DNA from: Prostheceraeus crozeri
Lineage: Eukaryota; Platyhelminthes; Polycladida; Euryleptidae
Length of the DNA stretch: 64,000 bases
NCBI GenBank assembly: GCA_907163375.1
Contig: CAJQUW010007092.1
Span: 62,001-126,000 of the forward strand
Direction of reading: 5' to 3'
Shown one piece after another: positions 48,291-60,469 of the stretch (the first letter of the stretch is position 1; every line of letters starts with the position of its first letter). The notes beneath the pieces were generated by a model. The model saw only the letters and a list, made by a program, of their open reading frames with translations, made no database searches and was not told the DNA's origin. The translations under genes were made by a program, and so were the position numbers.

Positions 48291-51200
48291 AGCACTTACT
48301 TTTCTGTGAGTCTTAATTATAGTGATAATCATGTATTGAAGCAAGTGAAAGAATGACACATGGGATTAGTAATAGAACACAAAAGATAGTTTATCGATTT
48401 GTTATGAAAATAATGCGTTATGGAAGACTAGGATAATAAATAAGTCCACTGTAGAATCCTGAAGGCTATCAATTTCTGATAGAAGATATGTATAGATGCA
48501 TAGTAGTATCTCAGAAATCACTGACGATGCAAGGCTTCAATCACAGTTTTCAAGTCAAAATCGCATTGATAAAACTGCCTCAGGGAAAGCCATGTAGAAA
48601 AATTTGAGTAACATGCTTTTCTTAGCAAAATCTAAAACAAGTTTCTGTTAAAATTTTAGCCGGAAAGTCAATAGAGTTTTAACATAGGTTTTAAGTATTG
48701 CTGAGAAAGCACATGACCTTCAAATTGTATTGGAGGCTTCCTTGGGATAGTTTTGTCAAACCGGTTTCAGGACCATTTTGTAAGGAAAAACAATTTTGAA
48801 TCTTTTCATAGGATGGGGAGTGCAACTTAATCAATTTATTTCACCGTAATTAGCGTTGGATTTGACGGGAGGGAAAGTGCGGACGTTCCCCTGCACTGCC
48901 TCGTCTAATCCCTGGCACTGAAGATGCACATTCCTTCCCTGGGGGAAGAATATTTTACGGTAAAGATAAGTCTTACATTGCGTCAATCAAGTTGATTGAA
49001 CATAAATTTATATATCATTCTTGTGAATATGAACCACATTAACAGGTGTAAGCCTAATTTCCTCACGATTCTTCGCAGACTTAATTGTATAAGTATAAAT
49101 AGTGTAGCTTCTTTGTTAAGAAGAATGACGAATGGATTCGAGAGGCAGAGCTTTCTACATGGAATAATTTAAGGTAGCGAAATCATCACAAAAAGACTGG
49201 AATCCAGGATGTTATTTTGTTTCTTTCAGGGTCTTGTCAACAACAAACATATGGTATTTGTTACATTAATGCAATAAAATTCTTCTTAATTCAGAAAATC
49301 AGATTAGGCAGCTGATATTAGTTATCTGTTATTCTTTGAATATCTATACAAGTCCTATTTTTCTGATTTCATTACAATTCTAATTGCAATAAATTACAGA
49401 ATAATCCTCAACGGAATTTTTATTTGAATCTTCACATGCGTGAACCTGCCATAAATTTCTATTCACAAGGTTATCTACAGACCTTGCTTGAAGTATTATT
49501 TCACTAAATACGGGTAGCACCATATGCATACATCGGAGAGTCCTTGTCAAGAATCAAACATAACCTCCGTATTCCATTTGTACCTCAGCTGTTTACAAAA
49601 TTTTTTGCGAGCGCTCTATGTGCGAGGATGAAAGTGGTATTAAACAAAATCGAAATGATAACCTCTTCTTTTTGATCACCACTTCTCTGGCTTTGGTTGC
49701 GACCTAAAAACCTGGTCGAAATTTGCGTTTTCTGATTCCCGCTACTGCTATCAAGCTCAAATCCAACGCTGACTGTAATTAAGATCCATTTAATTGCTAT
49801 TATTCGATCGCAGCAATTAGCTTCAATTATTCGATCACAATAATAAACAAAATTGCAGCATTTTCCAACAGCAATCAATTAATTTTTGATAATATTTTTC
49901 AATAGCAGCGGCGGGGAAACTTGTGCCTGGATCAGAAATTGTGAGAAAAAGCAAACGTGCAAATGCGCCATAATGAAATGATAATTAATCTCAGAAATTA
50001 CTGAATTTATTATTCAAATTTCTAAACACAATTTCTTTTCATCTGAGGTGAATAAATTCCATTGAATTTCATTGCCAGGCGGCCCGCTTGTCTTTCTTTC
50101 TATACATTGAGCTTCATGACATGAAATTGTATTTCGTCACGTTCTTTGCACATGATCAAGTCCATATGAAAGCTAAATCCTCGCATAAATTTAGTTATTG
50201 AACCTTGTGGCAGCATTAATTGAATCATGAGATTCATGAACCTACTCTATCTCAGGTCCAATGATTTCTTTAAACAATCGAGAAACTTATGTCACGCATG
50301 CTAAATAAATATATGATGACTTCGAAATGGTGAATTGCCTTTTTTTATTTACATGCTGTAAGTTGAACTTGTCATACACAAATAAAATTCATTCTAAGAA
50401 GTCGGAAACGTTCATTCATTTTTGTTCCAGTCAGGTTGTTAAGTTTGAGATTTTCATTCCTGACGGTGAAATAAAAACAAATTTGTTTGTGGTTTTGAAT
50501 TCCTCGTCAACATTTTCAGCAGTAATTGGTCGAATAGGGTCAAAAGTATTTTTCCAGAGCAGTATCTGCGAACTTTGTATTTTCGTTGAAATTTTACAAT
50601 CACAGAGTAGACATTAAGTTAGGATTTCGCCTTCGACAAGAATCGTGCATGTTACTAAGATTAAGTTTGATGCGGAGAATTCATTACTCACGTCCAACAA
50701 CTTTGTTGAGAAATATCAAATTCATTTAAATTTAGGGCATACTACTTGACTGATACATCGTTCGGTGACTGATTGGTGATAACTGTTGAATTTGCGTGTT
50801 TGAAGAACATTTTTCTGATGAACAATCTAAATACAGGAAGTCATAATCTGAATGTTTGGATTGTAGAACTGAAATACAGCGGACCATCTGAATTTTGTCT
50901 CATTTAATGAAATTTAGTCAATTGCAGATAAATAAAAGTGAAGGTTGAAATATATTTTCATTGTTGTTCAGTGGCTCTGTAGAGGGCCCATGGTACGTTC
51001 GCTGGTGGTCACTAATATTTCGTAACCTCACCAGAAGGTTCAATCACTTGTTGAATCCGGGAGAGCATACTTTTGATCATGCGGTTGATTACTTGATCTA
51101 AACTCTCCCACTGTTGCCTTTAATGTAATAATTGAGGTGTATGGAACATTGAAAATAAAAAAATCATTTCTTTATTTTATTAGATGTCTTTTAGCAAATT

Positions 51201-52229
51201 TGTCAAAAGTTTGTCAGCTTTGTCCTCCAGATCAGGAATATGAAATCAGGTTATAGATATTTGAAGACATTCCTGAAAATGTTAAAATATATCAATTTCG
51301 CTTATCTCACTACTACTGATGACGTGCATCAGGTTTACAACAAAAAGGTTAAAACTTTCTCTGCGCTCTATCAGATATCGCGAAGACTGCACTCTAATTA
51401 GATACCTATTGCATGTTTTCATCTGTAAGACATGGAAATTGTTTAGAAGAGCTTCTTGCTGAAGATATATATTTGACATTTATAGGTTTTACAATACAAT
51501 GATCATCCTAAAATTTAGAGCAGAAAATCATAAATTGGATATTGTTACAGGAAGTTATAATAACAGATTGAAGAATGAAGAGCATCTCAGTGAGCTATGT
51601 AATGATTCAAAGTAGAAATTTTTTATTACTTTATGATTGAATGCATATAAGAAATGTGACAGAAAATAGCAACAGTGTTACAAGTGACAGTACAACTGAA
51701 TTTCATGAATTAGTGCATAATCTGACTCCAAAAAATATAAAACCCATCGTGAAGTTTCCTCAGAATGCAAACAACATGCGCTTGATCTCCAAAGAAAATA
51801 ACCAATAAACATCCAAAAATGGATCAGCAGTTCATTCCCTTAATTCAAATTGCTTTTTTGTTGACCACACGCACTTTTCTTCATGATGTGTGCGTGCTTA
51901 GTGTTCAGTGTGTTCATATGTGTTCCAATTGAGTGTTCTTCCATTGTTCTCAAAATTTTTGGAATCAAGCATTTATTGACTTATTGACTTGCAATAGGTC
52001 TACCTGTCGAATATGCAAAAAATGCAATGATAACTGATGCATAAACATAAAATGCAGCATCTGAAGTTCCTCAAGGAGCGAGTTAGACCAGCTTCGGTAC
52101 ATATGTAGCATCCCTCTCCCATGCTTTGACAAATGCATAAGTTTTTAAGTTAACGGAAGGATTTTTCATCCTCTTTTTTGCTGTTCCGATGAAGCGAATC
52201 ATGTGATACCAATAAAATGGAATGAAATA
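48291..52229. other. Long intergenic region
   Basis: Nothing recognised. The small frames at 49585-49878 and 50327-50617 have no motif. Confidence 0.5.
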
Positions 52230-52400
52230 AACGGCAGATCAAATCAACACGCAAAATATGTGCGGCTGGTAGGATTCGATCCTACAAGAACCAGGTTAAC
52301 TAGATCTGCACTCCACCAACTGAACTACAAGTCGCTTACATTCGAGTATACCGATTGGCAGGCTCAAACCCTCACAACCATACATCGGTTGTCACAGCAA
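52230..52400 (-). repeat. tRNA-derived SINE, family A, copy 2
   Basis: 52261-52335 on the minus strand repeats the tRNA-Thr-like head of 36061-36134. It keeps box A as TAGTTCAGTTGG, box B as GGATCGAATCC and the anticodon loop CTAGTTA. Shared words CAGATCAAAT upstream and GATTGGCAG downstream define the repeat body. Confidence 0.65.
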
Positions 52401-54185
52401 TTATAGGCTATTCAATGAATAACTGTTTCGTCACTATTGTGACCGCCGACATTAAGGCAAGTAGCGGGGATCAATTGTCCACCGAAGCATCTTAAACCAT
52501 GTCGTAAATGCAATTGAGAATGTAAGTGAAACTAATATAATATTTTGAATTGGTTTGACAAGGTTGGCTTGAAATTGAACTGTGAAAATCTTTTGCCAAT
52601 TTTCAGGAAAAGCAGCTCACCGATTCTGCGAACTATTATTTCACAAGTTGAAGAGCTTGCCATTCTTAGCATCACTTTCCATATTGAAATCGCAACGAAG
52701 ATAGCAGGTCATTTCAATCAATTAAAATTGATCATTAATCTTTTCAACATAACTTTGAACCCGAGTTTTTTTACAAGATTGTCATCCCTTGCTTTGGAAG
52801 CATTCACACATTTGCTTATCTTGTTATGCAATACATATTGTGATTTGCTTATACATTATCATCTAGATGACTTGCAAATGCTACTACTTATTTCATGGTT
52901 TTCATTCGATAACCAATAGACTAAATGTTTTTTCTATTGCATTCTCATTCTTTTATTTGGAGAATGCTACTGTTTTGTGTCGTCATTGACTTCATGTTGT
53001 TTCATGTCATTGTCCCTTCATGTTGTCTCGTGGGTCCATAACAAAATTGTTTCTTGATGAAGATGAATGCTATGCAATGCGAAAGCGAATCCAACAAGCT
53101 GTCTGTTAGGGTCAATTTACCAACAGAACTCAGGCAGACGTTCGATTCCTTTCTCATGTACTGATATACATGTATGTTCTACCCGACTGCGAAATTGGTG
53201 AACTTTTAATGAAGTCATCATGAGCTTCCTCTCTAATGACTTTTAGTTTTTCTTCTAATTAAAAAATGTTATTTATTCTATCTTAATTAAGTATTAGATA
53301 CGTCCGAGGCTCACACTGGCAGCTATATTGCACTTCCATATTTATCCAACTTTTGAATTTTGAACTACATGTCCATTTACTGTGCGCACAGACGAAAACA
53401 GAGTCAGATGACATTGAAGCCAAGTGTACCGTCATCGAATGCTTCCTCTTCAGTCTCCAAATGGATTTCTTTCCATTATAATGGCGCAGATTAACATAAA
53501 ACCATAGTTAATTTTGCATATTGTTTTTCTCCGCATTAAATGTACTTCTATCAATCATCCCATCAGTTTTCTGCCACGGATACACTTCATCCGATTTAAC
53601 GCCTCTTTTCCTTCCAATATCAAAAGGAAACTCCTCCAAACGTTCAAAATTGGATTCGTGCACCGCAAATGTCTATAAATCTCCTCATTTTGTCTGGTGA
53701 CTAAGATGCACTATAATTATCCAAACGTCCTTCACTTGAATGGTACATTAGCAGAAATATCTTCCGGAATCATAACTCTTCAATTTGTCCATTATTTCAA
53801 ATGGTGCAGGGTTTGAACAACAAAGCAAATGATTAGCTGTAATTGACGATGTGTTTGTTTTCCGATGATGGCGAGGATGGATTGACGATTGTATTGGCAA
53901 AGAGCCGACAATCCTTATCTTTGCATAATCAAGGAACTGTTTGGTGAAAATCCGCACAGATTTTTTGCCAAATGACCTAATAGAGGTGAGCATGCTGATA
54001 ATCATCAATTCAGGCATGAGTCATGAGGTGTTGAGGTCAATGATGGTTCATATGAGAAAACTTCAGTGTTTTATCCGACAACCAATATTTTGTGCAGTCG
54101 TCAGATTCAAACTGTGCAGAGATTTACCCACGTGCACCAACTAACTAAAAGTGGTTGAAAACACCCGCTTAGTTGATGACTTCGG
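52401..54185. other. Intergenic DNA
   Basis: A 124-codon + frame at 52545-52919 is AT-driven and has no motif. Nothing else is supported. Confidence 0.45.
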
Positions 54186-54622
54186 ATCTTTTCCAGATAA
54201 GCCTCGCCAGAAAAATAACCCCCGCCACTCAAAAGAGATTATGAAAGAAAGGATATGAAACTTGTACTTCTAGTTTTTATTGAGGAGGGTGAAAAACATA
54301 TTTGCATGAAAAGGTCCGTATTTCGCGACCTCTGCCTCCAAACGAAATCACACAAGAAGCTGTCCACTAAAGATCGGTGTGCGCCGCATTGACGCCTATT
54401 CTGCATCTTGTTGACGTGCCAGAAAGATTGGATGGTTTGTGTGTGAGCTTCGGTCGTTGAACCAACAAAGTTTTCCGTATGATTAACCGAGAAAAGAAGG
54501 TCAAGGTCTGAATAAAAGATCAGAAATATGTCAAGGTTGTGTGCGTGTATTAAATTGGAGATGGTAAAAGTGGCGGCACTTAAGCATCTTTAGCTTTAGT
54601 GGCGGGGATTTTCTGGAAAAGT
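54186..54622. repeat. Possible MITE with CCCCGCCACT termini
   Basis: The left region CTTTTCCAGA...CCAGAAAAATAACCCCCGCCACT and the right region (reverse complement CTTTTCCAGAAAATCCCCGCCACT) are inverted matches. The left copy carries a partial internal duplication of about 19 bases. The interior has no coding frame and a clean target duplication was not found. Confidence 0.5.
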
Positions 54623-55611
54623 TCCATCACTCTTTCTATGTCCCTCTGAATTTTTCTGATAGAGTTACAGCCGAAAATCAGCTACTTGAGCCATTTGTAT
54701 AGCTCATACTTTAGTGCAAACTGGTTCTCTCCAAGCAGCTCAGCCTTTGATTGTCTCTCCACTACGACGTAAAAAATCTTTCCTGATGTCTTCTACAATC
54801 TCTTTTACACGTCCATCGATTGTTCTTCATCCCTGCCACATGACATGCACGTCGATTTTTTGTTTGTTAGTATTTTCTGCATCTTCGTGATTCCTTTGAG
54901 ATGACAACAAATTTCATGTACCGTTTCTTTCATGTTTTGGTCAGAGGTGCAACCGGTAGGAAGGGATCCATACCGATGAGCTGACGTGAACGGCACCGGT
55001 CGAGTTTACTTCAATGTATTCAGCTCCTAATTCAGCAGAAAACGCACCAAAGTCCTGTCATCGTTTCTATCACATTCTTTCTTTTTTCTAAAACAAGCGG
55101 AGGATTGGCAATAATCATGAGGGATAGATATTTTCTCGTATGCGAGTACAATCATTCAATCACGATCCTTAGCTTGCCGCTATCACCAATAAAGTTGGGT
55201 TGATTCTCTTCAAACCTGTAAATAGAAAGTTTATTGCTTAACTGAGAAAGCTAAAACCGGTTAAGTTGCGGCATCGGCTTGAGTCGATTTGAGACAAAAT
55301 CAAGTCGGTTGTTTTCGGCTAAGTTTTCTAGGTTAGCACACGTTTCTATCGGTAGCATAGTGGGATTGCTCGTAGCTACATTTTCTCTACCTGCATCCCT
55401 TGCAGAGGGACTAATATCCAGGCTGATGAAAAATGCAGATAGGCCTACACAATATTACATGCAAGCTTCCATCAATCAATGAGTATTAACTTTCTCACTC
55501 ATAGCACGGTTTATTTCGCTATTTGGATGGTTTCAGTCAAGAACAATTTACATTCTGATAATGCCCGCGAAAATCTTGAGAAGCAAATATGTCAGCGCTT
55601 AGGCCTTAGCA
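54623..55611. other. Intergenic DNA, possible decayed coding on minus
   Basis: Read on the minus strand, 54640-54996 has protein-like composition with several stops but no domain I can name. Nothing else is supported. Confidence 0.3.
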
Positions 55612-55733
55612 AAGGGCTTGCACAGAGACGCGCGGGACGCCGCACCGTCCAGTGTGAACAGCCTCATAGGTTTATCATGGCTCTGAAAATTTTAAACGGG
55701 CAAGGAAGCGCCGCGTCCAGTTTGAATGGATCT
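55612..55733. repeat. Palindromic GC-rich MITE, copy 2 (partial)
   Basis: It aligns in the same orientation with 37462-37588. Shared words are CACAGAGACGCGCGGG, GTGTGAAC/ATGTGAAC, GGCTCTGAA, CGCCGCG and GAATGGA. The left half of the palindrome is missing. Its right end joins SINE family B directly. Confidence 0.55.
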
Positions 55734-55735
55734 CA

Positions 55736-55925
55736 AGAGTGTTCGCTCTGCGTCCGGGAGACCTCAGTTCAAACATTGGTCGGGTCAAACCTGCGACATT
55801 ATAATAAGTACACCTTACATTCTTGATAAACATTTATTGCTAAAATACTGAGAGTGGGATAAATAACAACTTGCCACATGAAAGAAAGGCTCCGTGCCGA
55901 ATATGCTTCCGAGTAAAGACAAAGT
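55736..55925 (+). repeat. tRNA-derived SINE, family B, copy 2
   Basis: It starts inside the head at GAGTGTTCGCTCTGCG, so box A is largely lost. The box B region reads AGTTCAAACA. The body matches 48150-48290, including GAGAGTGGGATAAAT and TATGCTTCCGAGTA. It is 5'-truncated at the junction with the palindromic MITE. Confidence 0.7.
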
Positions 55926-57585
55926 TTATTCAATTTATTTACATCTTTTAGATCTGTTGCATAGAAATTTCATTGACATATTGCATGCTTCATGAAAATT
56001 CAAGGATACAATTTAATTATTTTGTAGGCCAATAGCGTATTTAACGAATTATTTTGTTTTAATTATGGCTCGTCATCAACGCTTTAGTCACGCATCCCAA
56101 CAAGAACAACTCATTTGTGAATTTACTCATTGATTTTGGCCAATTGACCTAATAGGGTTAAGCCATGAGTCATTCGGAGTTCGAGGTTAACTTTGGCAGT
56201 ATTTCAATTCAGTCTTATCCTTAGTGAGAAATCAGTTTGCGTCTCCTCTGTAAGAGTGTGAAGTGACAAAAAACAAAGGACTAAGACAATAGATAATCTG
56301 GGAAAGTCACGTTCTACCTTAGGTGACCAACACCAACCACAATCACATTATTATTTGTCGATTGAAAACTTAGCATTAAAAGAGATGAAGTTGTAGTTGT
56401 TACTTTGCTGACTAAACTAATTTGACAATCATCGGCTAAGAGTCATTATTATGATTATTATCGTCAGAAACCAATGCGCACGCCTACAATAGTCCATGTC
56501 AGCAATGACGCCAACATGAACGTTGTACATGCAGAATTATTGATGGCAAATACATTGAAAGTCAATTATTTAAAGCATCACAACACATCGGGACAAACAA
56601 TGACCATTGTGGGAAAATTGGATATGAGACGTGAATGATATAATGAAAATATTGTTCATAATATCCCCTGTCACTTGTTCCGGAAATTAAGTAGCGACAA
56701 GATGAGCAGTACTCATTGAATTTGATGACAATGATTGTTTCCCTTGGAGATTAGGAAGTCCAACTTGTCCTTTGCCTTATCGTGCGACCGTTGTACGTGT
56801 ACCTGTTCTTTATCTCATCATGCAATATTCATCATGTGCTGGATGGACTGTCAATCAGCAATCTTGGTGGTTTAGATGAATTTCACCTCAAATTATTCAA
56901 GGAATGTGAGTCATTGAAAGAATTTCATCTATAATTAAAAATATCCATGGGAAGAACGGAATTCTCGAGAACAGCAGCAAAGCGCAGAATGTACGCTTGA
57001 ATCAGTATTGTAATGTACGATGCTCTTTATCAAAGAAATCTGAATTTATGATATCAAAAGATCAGTACTGACATAAATTTTTGCTACAATAATTATTAGT
57101 ATTTGGTTCACATGAAATGCAAAAAATGTTTAATTACAACATTCTTAAGGTTCTATACCAGAGGGATTTAGATCTAGCGAGTGAAATGATGCAGGGATTT
57201 CTGCAAGGGTCGCGTCGGTCCCGAAAGTACTTTTGTGCAAAGTTCGCATTTTGTTTTGTTGCGCATTCTTTAATTAGATTCATTTTCATTCTATAGAAAT
57301 CGAGAATACAAGAAAGATTCTGTGTAGAGGTAATAGTTATTTACGCAATTAGTACATGATTGCTTCTTTATAGCATTTTAAAGAATATCTAATTGACCAT
57401 GGCATTGCTGAGACATATCTAAAAAAGTTTTTGACTTTTGCAATTTTCCTGATACCCGGCAGACTTGACTGCGTAGAATTCTATATCATGCTCATAGACA
57501 TCTGTGATGGTTTCAAAATTATGTCCCATAAAAACCAAGACAATTTGACCAATTCAATTTTACCTCATTGTAGATGGTCAATCAG
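55926..57585. other. Intergenic DNA
   Basis: Nothing recognised. Confidence 0.5.
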
Positions 57586-58128
57586 CTATTCTTTAACACG
57601 GTAAAAGGATGTCCTAGAAATTTGTAACTCATAAATTTCTCGATATAAGTCTGCGACCTTGAGATTTTGACTGAATTCTATATCTCTGTATTTCTGGTTG
57701 TGCGTGCTCACGTAAATACCGCATACCAAAGTTGCACGCACATTTTTTACATAACAAACTTCTGTGAGAGTGCTATAACTACCCAGATGTGAAATTTTCT
57801 CTATCACCGCAGATAAAGGCTCAAGAAGTTCATCCTTTGGTAAATTTTTGGTCATGCATGAATCATTCATCCTGAACCCCGAAAGCTCAACCCCTGGAGT
57901 ACTTGCGGAAACGCGCATGGGTAGTGATTAAAAGTATCTGATAAAATAGTTTGGCCTTATAAGCACATCTAAGCATGTATTACACAGTACTTTCATGTCA
58001 AATAGCGCTTCCAGTTGTTGTAGACAATTACTACTTGGTCCGCAAAAGTGTAGCATAAGACAGCGTTTCCAGCCAAGATGACGAGGTTTGTGGGAAGCTC
58101 CGGTTTGAGATGAAGAGCTCATTCGAAT
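57586..58128 (-). CDS. Unassigned candidate coding stretch
   Basis: From an ATG at 58122-58120 the minus frame is open for 64 codons, stops at a TAA (57928-57930), and three codons later reopens in the same frame at ATG 57918 for 110 codons to a stop at 57586. A strong splice-acceptor-like sequence (TTGCTTTCTTTCAG) ends at about 58129 just upstream, and a second acceptor-like TATTTTATCAG precedes the TAA. The downstream part could therefore be a separate last exon. The residues look protein-like (for example EKISHLGSYSTLTEV and a basic C-terminus), but I recognise no family. Chance open frames of this size are expected somewhere in a window this AT-rich, so this is only a lead. It could equally be a decayed transposon fragment. 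Confidence 0.22.
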
Positions 58129-59231
58129 CTGAAAGAAAGCAACAAGCAGATAAGCGAATGATACAAATCGATGATGAAGACGGTGTCATTCAGTACATTC
58201 CGAGAACATATTATGTCTGTCAGTTGACCGACAGTGCTAGAACTTGTGGTCAAATACTATATTAAATGCGAATTCATCAATTTTCCATTCATCCATTTGG
58301 AATTGTTAGTTTCGTTGATGCTGACACAAATTTCGTCTTTGGCTTACAGTACATTCCAGCCTCGTTATAACAGATGACAACAAATACCTCACATAACAAT
58401 GTGCAGGGAAGAAATATATTTGTTTTGGGAATAAGTTTGATGATTTATTACTTGACAATCCCATAACATCTTTTGCTGTCAAGACCCGTATACATAATTG
58501 TGAAAATGATTGTCTTATGAAATATATTAGCAGCTTAAAGGTTGCAAAATGTGATAAAGAAAAGTGTAAAATCAACAAAACGGAAAGGTCATGAAGGTTA
58601 TATATTTTGCGTGAATGACAACTACTAAGTCTATCCAAGACACGAACACACATCGAGTCCCCAACTAGCCACAGGAAATAGTTGATTGGAAGAAATACTG
58701 TTAATTGCTTTGCCGATCAATAAATTTTAATTGGTAACTTGAGCAATCAATAAGTTGAAATGGTTGCAAATAAATGCCGACTATTTGCTTATATCACAAA
58801 TAGGTTAGAACACAGAGCTGTTGCTTGAGTACATTTGTAAGACTGCACGAAGTACACAAGCTGATATTGATTTTAATCTGCATTTATCTCCATGCCATCA
58901 GGCCTGTTGACAACAACACTAATGTAATCTCAATGATGCACATCTGAAGGAGATTGGGGCACAGCCGCATGCGTGAAAAGGTTGATAGTGGAAAGTTTAT
59001 GCTTTAAGACGGGGTGTATTGCATCAAATATGCATGATGCTTCTCATAATTTCAGAGGTTTATGCTCCCGATCATTACTTTCATAGGATTCCCAAAATTT
59101 CAATGAAAAGTAAAGTCTCTGGGAATCAGAACTTCTAGTTTTATTTAGCCAAAATGTATTTTCATTAAACAGCATTTTTCTGAAGTATTCTCTATCACTT
59201 GAGGAAGAAATGTGCACTAAGGCTAATGGTG
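58129..59231. other. Intergenic DNA
   Basis: A 115-codon minus frame at 58306-58653 has no motif. Nothing else is supported. Confidence 0.45.
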
Positions 59232-59400
59232 ATTGAAATGAAGATGCTAAGGCGATGACAAGGTTTAACTCTCCGGGACCGAGTCAAGAATGAAGAGATC
59301 CGGTACAAGATAAGAGCCCTAATCATCGCCAAGCTAATGGAGTTAAAGCGGCTTGCATGGTAGGGGCATGTCAGTGAAGATCGAACGACCATATAACCTA
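59232..59400 (+). pseudogene. RTE-like LINE C-terminal relic
   Basis: One + frame reads EMKMLRR, stop, QGLTLRDRVKNEEIR, then AKLMELKRLAW, stop, GHVSEDR. This is the post-RT region of RTE-type (and related) LINEs, where EMRMLRWMxG, TLRDRIRNExIR and RLRWYGHVxR are conserved. Both stops sit where single-base changes could have produced them. It shows a decayed fragment of a non-LTR element different from those at 2.75 and 17.0 kb. The RT catalytic region is absent from the sequence just upstream. Confidence 0.68.
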
Positions 59401-59991
59401 AAACAGTCCTGCATCAACCAACATCTGATACAGAGGAAGAAGAGGTTGTCCACCCCTTTCATGGAAAAGAATCTTAGAAAGGGATGTAGAGTGAAATGGG
59501 ATCAGCCGCCTGGAGTACCGATAACTTGGGATTCTTGGCAGGTGTGAGTGAGCAACGGTGAGCATTCTTTATCAATTTCATTCATCTAGTAGTTGAAATA
59601 TATGCCCTGTTTACTGTCTTTAATGATATGCCAGTAAATATCAACAATCAGCTTGCTTGATCTTTGCCGAATTACTATCACGGTTTACGGTAGGCGGCTT
59701 CTTTCTATCCTCTCCTAAGCTAGCAGCTCATGGATGTGCAGCTACAACCACTTCGATCTTGGCTTTGAGCTTCTGTCATAAAGCAAATCGCGATGAATTC
59801 ATCTGTCAATGTGAGAACGTGTTATGATTGCAAAATAAATGTAGATAGATCTATGTGTCAATGTTCGTGTCTATTGTAATTTTGAAACGGAGGTATTATT
59901 GACGTGAAAATGCCTTGTTTGACCATTAATTTTTGTGTTTGGAAAGAGCCTAGGATGTTTGATCACATGAATAATTTTGTGCGATTTATTT
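59401..59991. other. Intergenic DNA
   Basis: About 150 bases of further weakly protein-like sequence may continue the RTE relic. After that nothing is recognised. Confidence 0.4.
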
Positions 59992-60000
59992 CATCCTATG

Positions 60001-60105
60001 GGGTCGTCCCGAAATAGCGAAGTGTCATAATAGCGAATCCCAAAATGGAGAATTCCCATAATAGCGAATTCCCAATATAGCGAAGTGTCATAATAGCGAA
60101 TTCTC
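60001..60105 (+). repeat. MULE left terminal repeat array
   Basis: About five AATAGCGAA-type units (some decayed, e.g. AATGGAGAA) occur at 15-22 base spacing with GTGTCAT or TTCCCAT linkers. They are likely transposase-binding sites. Confidence 0.75.
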
Positions 60106-60469
60106 AGACATATACTGTTACCTCATCAAAAATCAGATAAGAATACTACAATTTGATGAGGGATGGAATGACAATTAGCCCATCTTCATCAATTATTGCG
60201 TCATCCTCTTGATGAGCGTTGTTATCAATCAGCCAAGTCAACTGTAACAATAGAGGCTTTCTGATTGAGGTAAACGCAAATAAGTTGACACTTCTCAAGT
60301 GTCAAAAAGGCTAATCTTATTTCAAAATGAATTTGAAGGTGGAATGGACCTGCCAAAAATGATCAAATAAAACATGCCCTACTTCCATCAAGTGTCAAAT
60401 CAAACATAATTGCCTATTTCTCTTTATAAGTTGGTTTCTACAAAGTTGAAAGATTACAATTGAGTTGTG

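Noticed and set aside
52545-52919. 124-codon + strand open frame
   Set aside because: Hydrophobic, AT-driven composition with no domain, no splice context and no homologous pattern.
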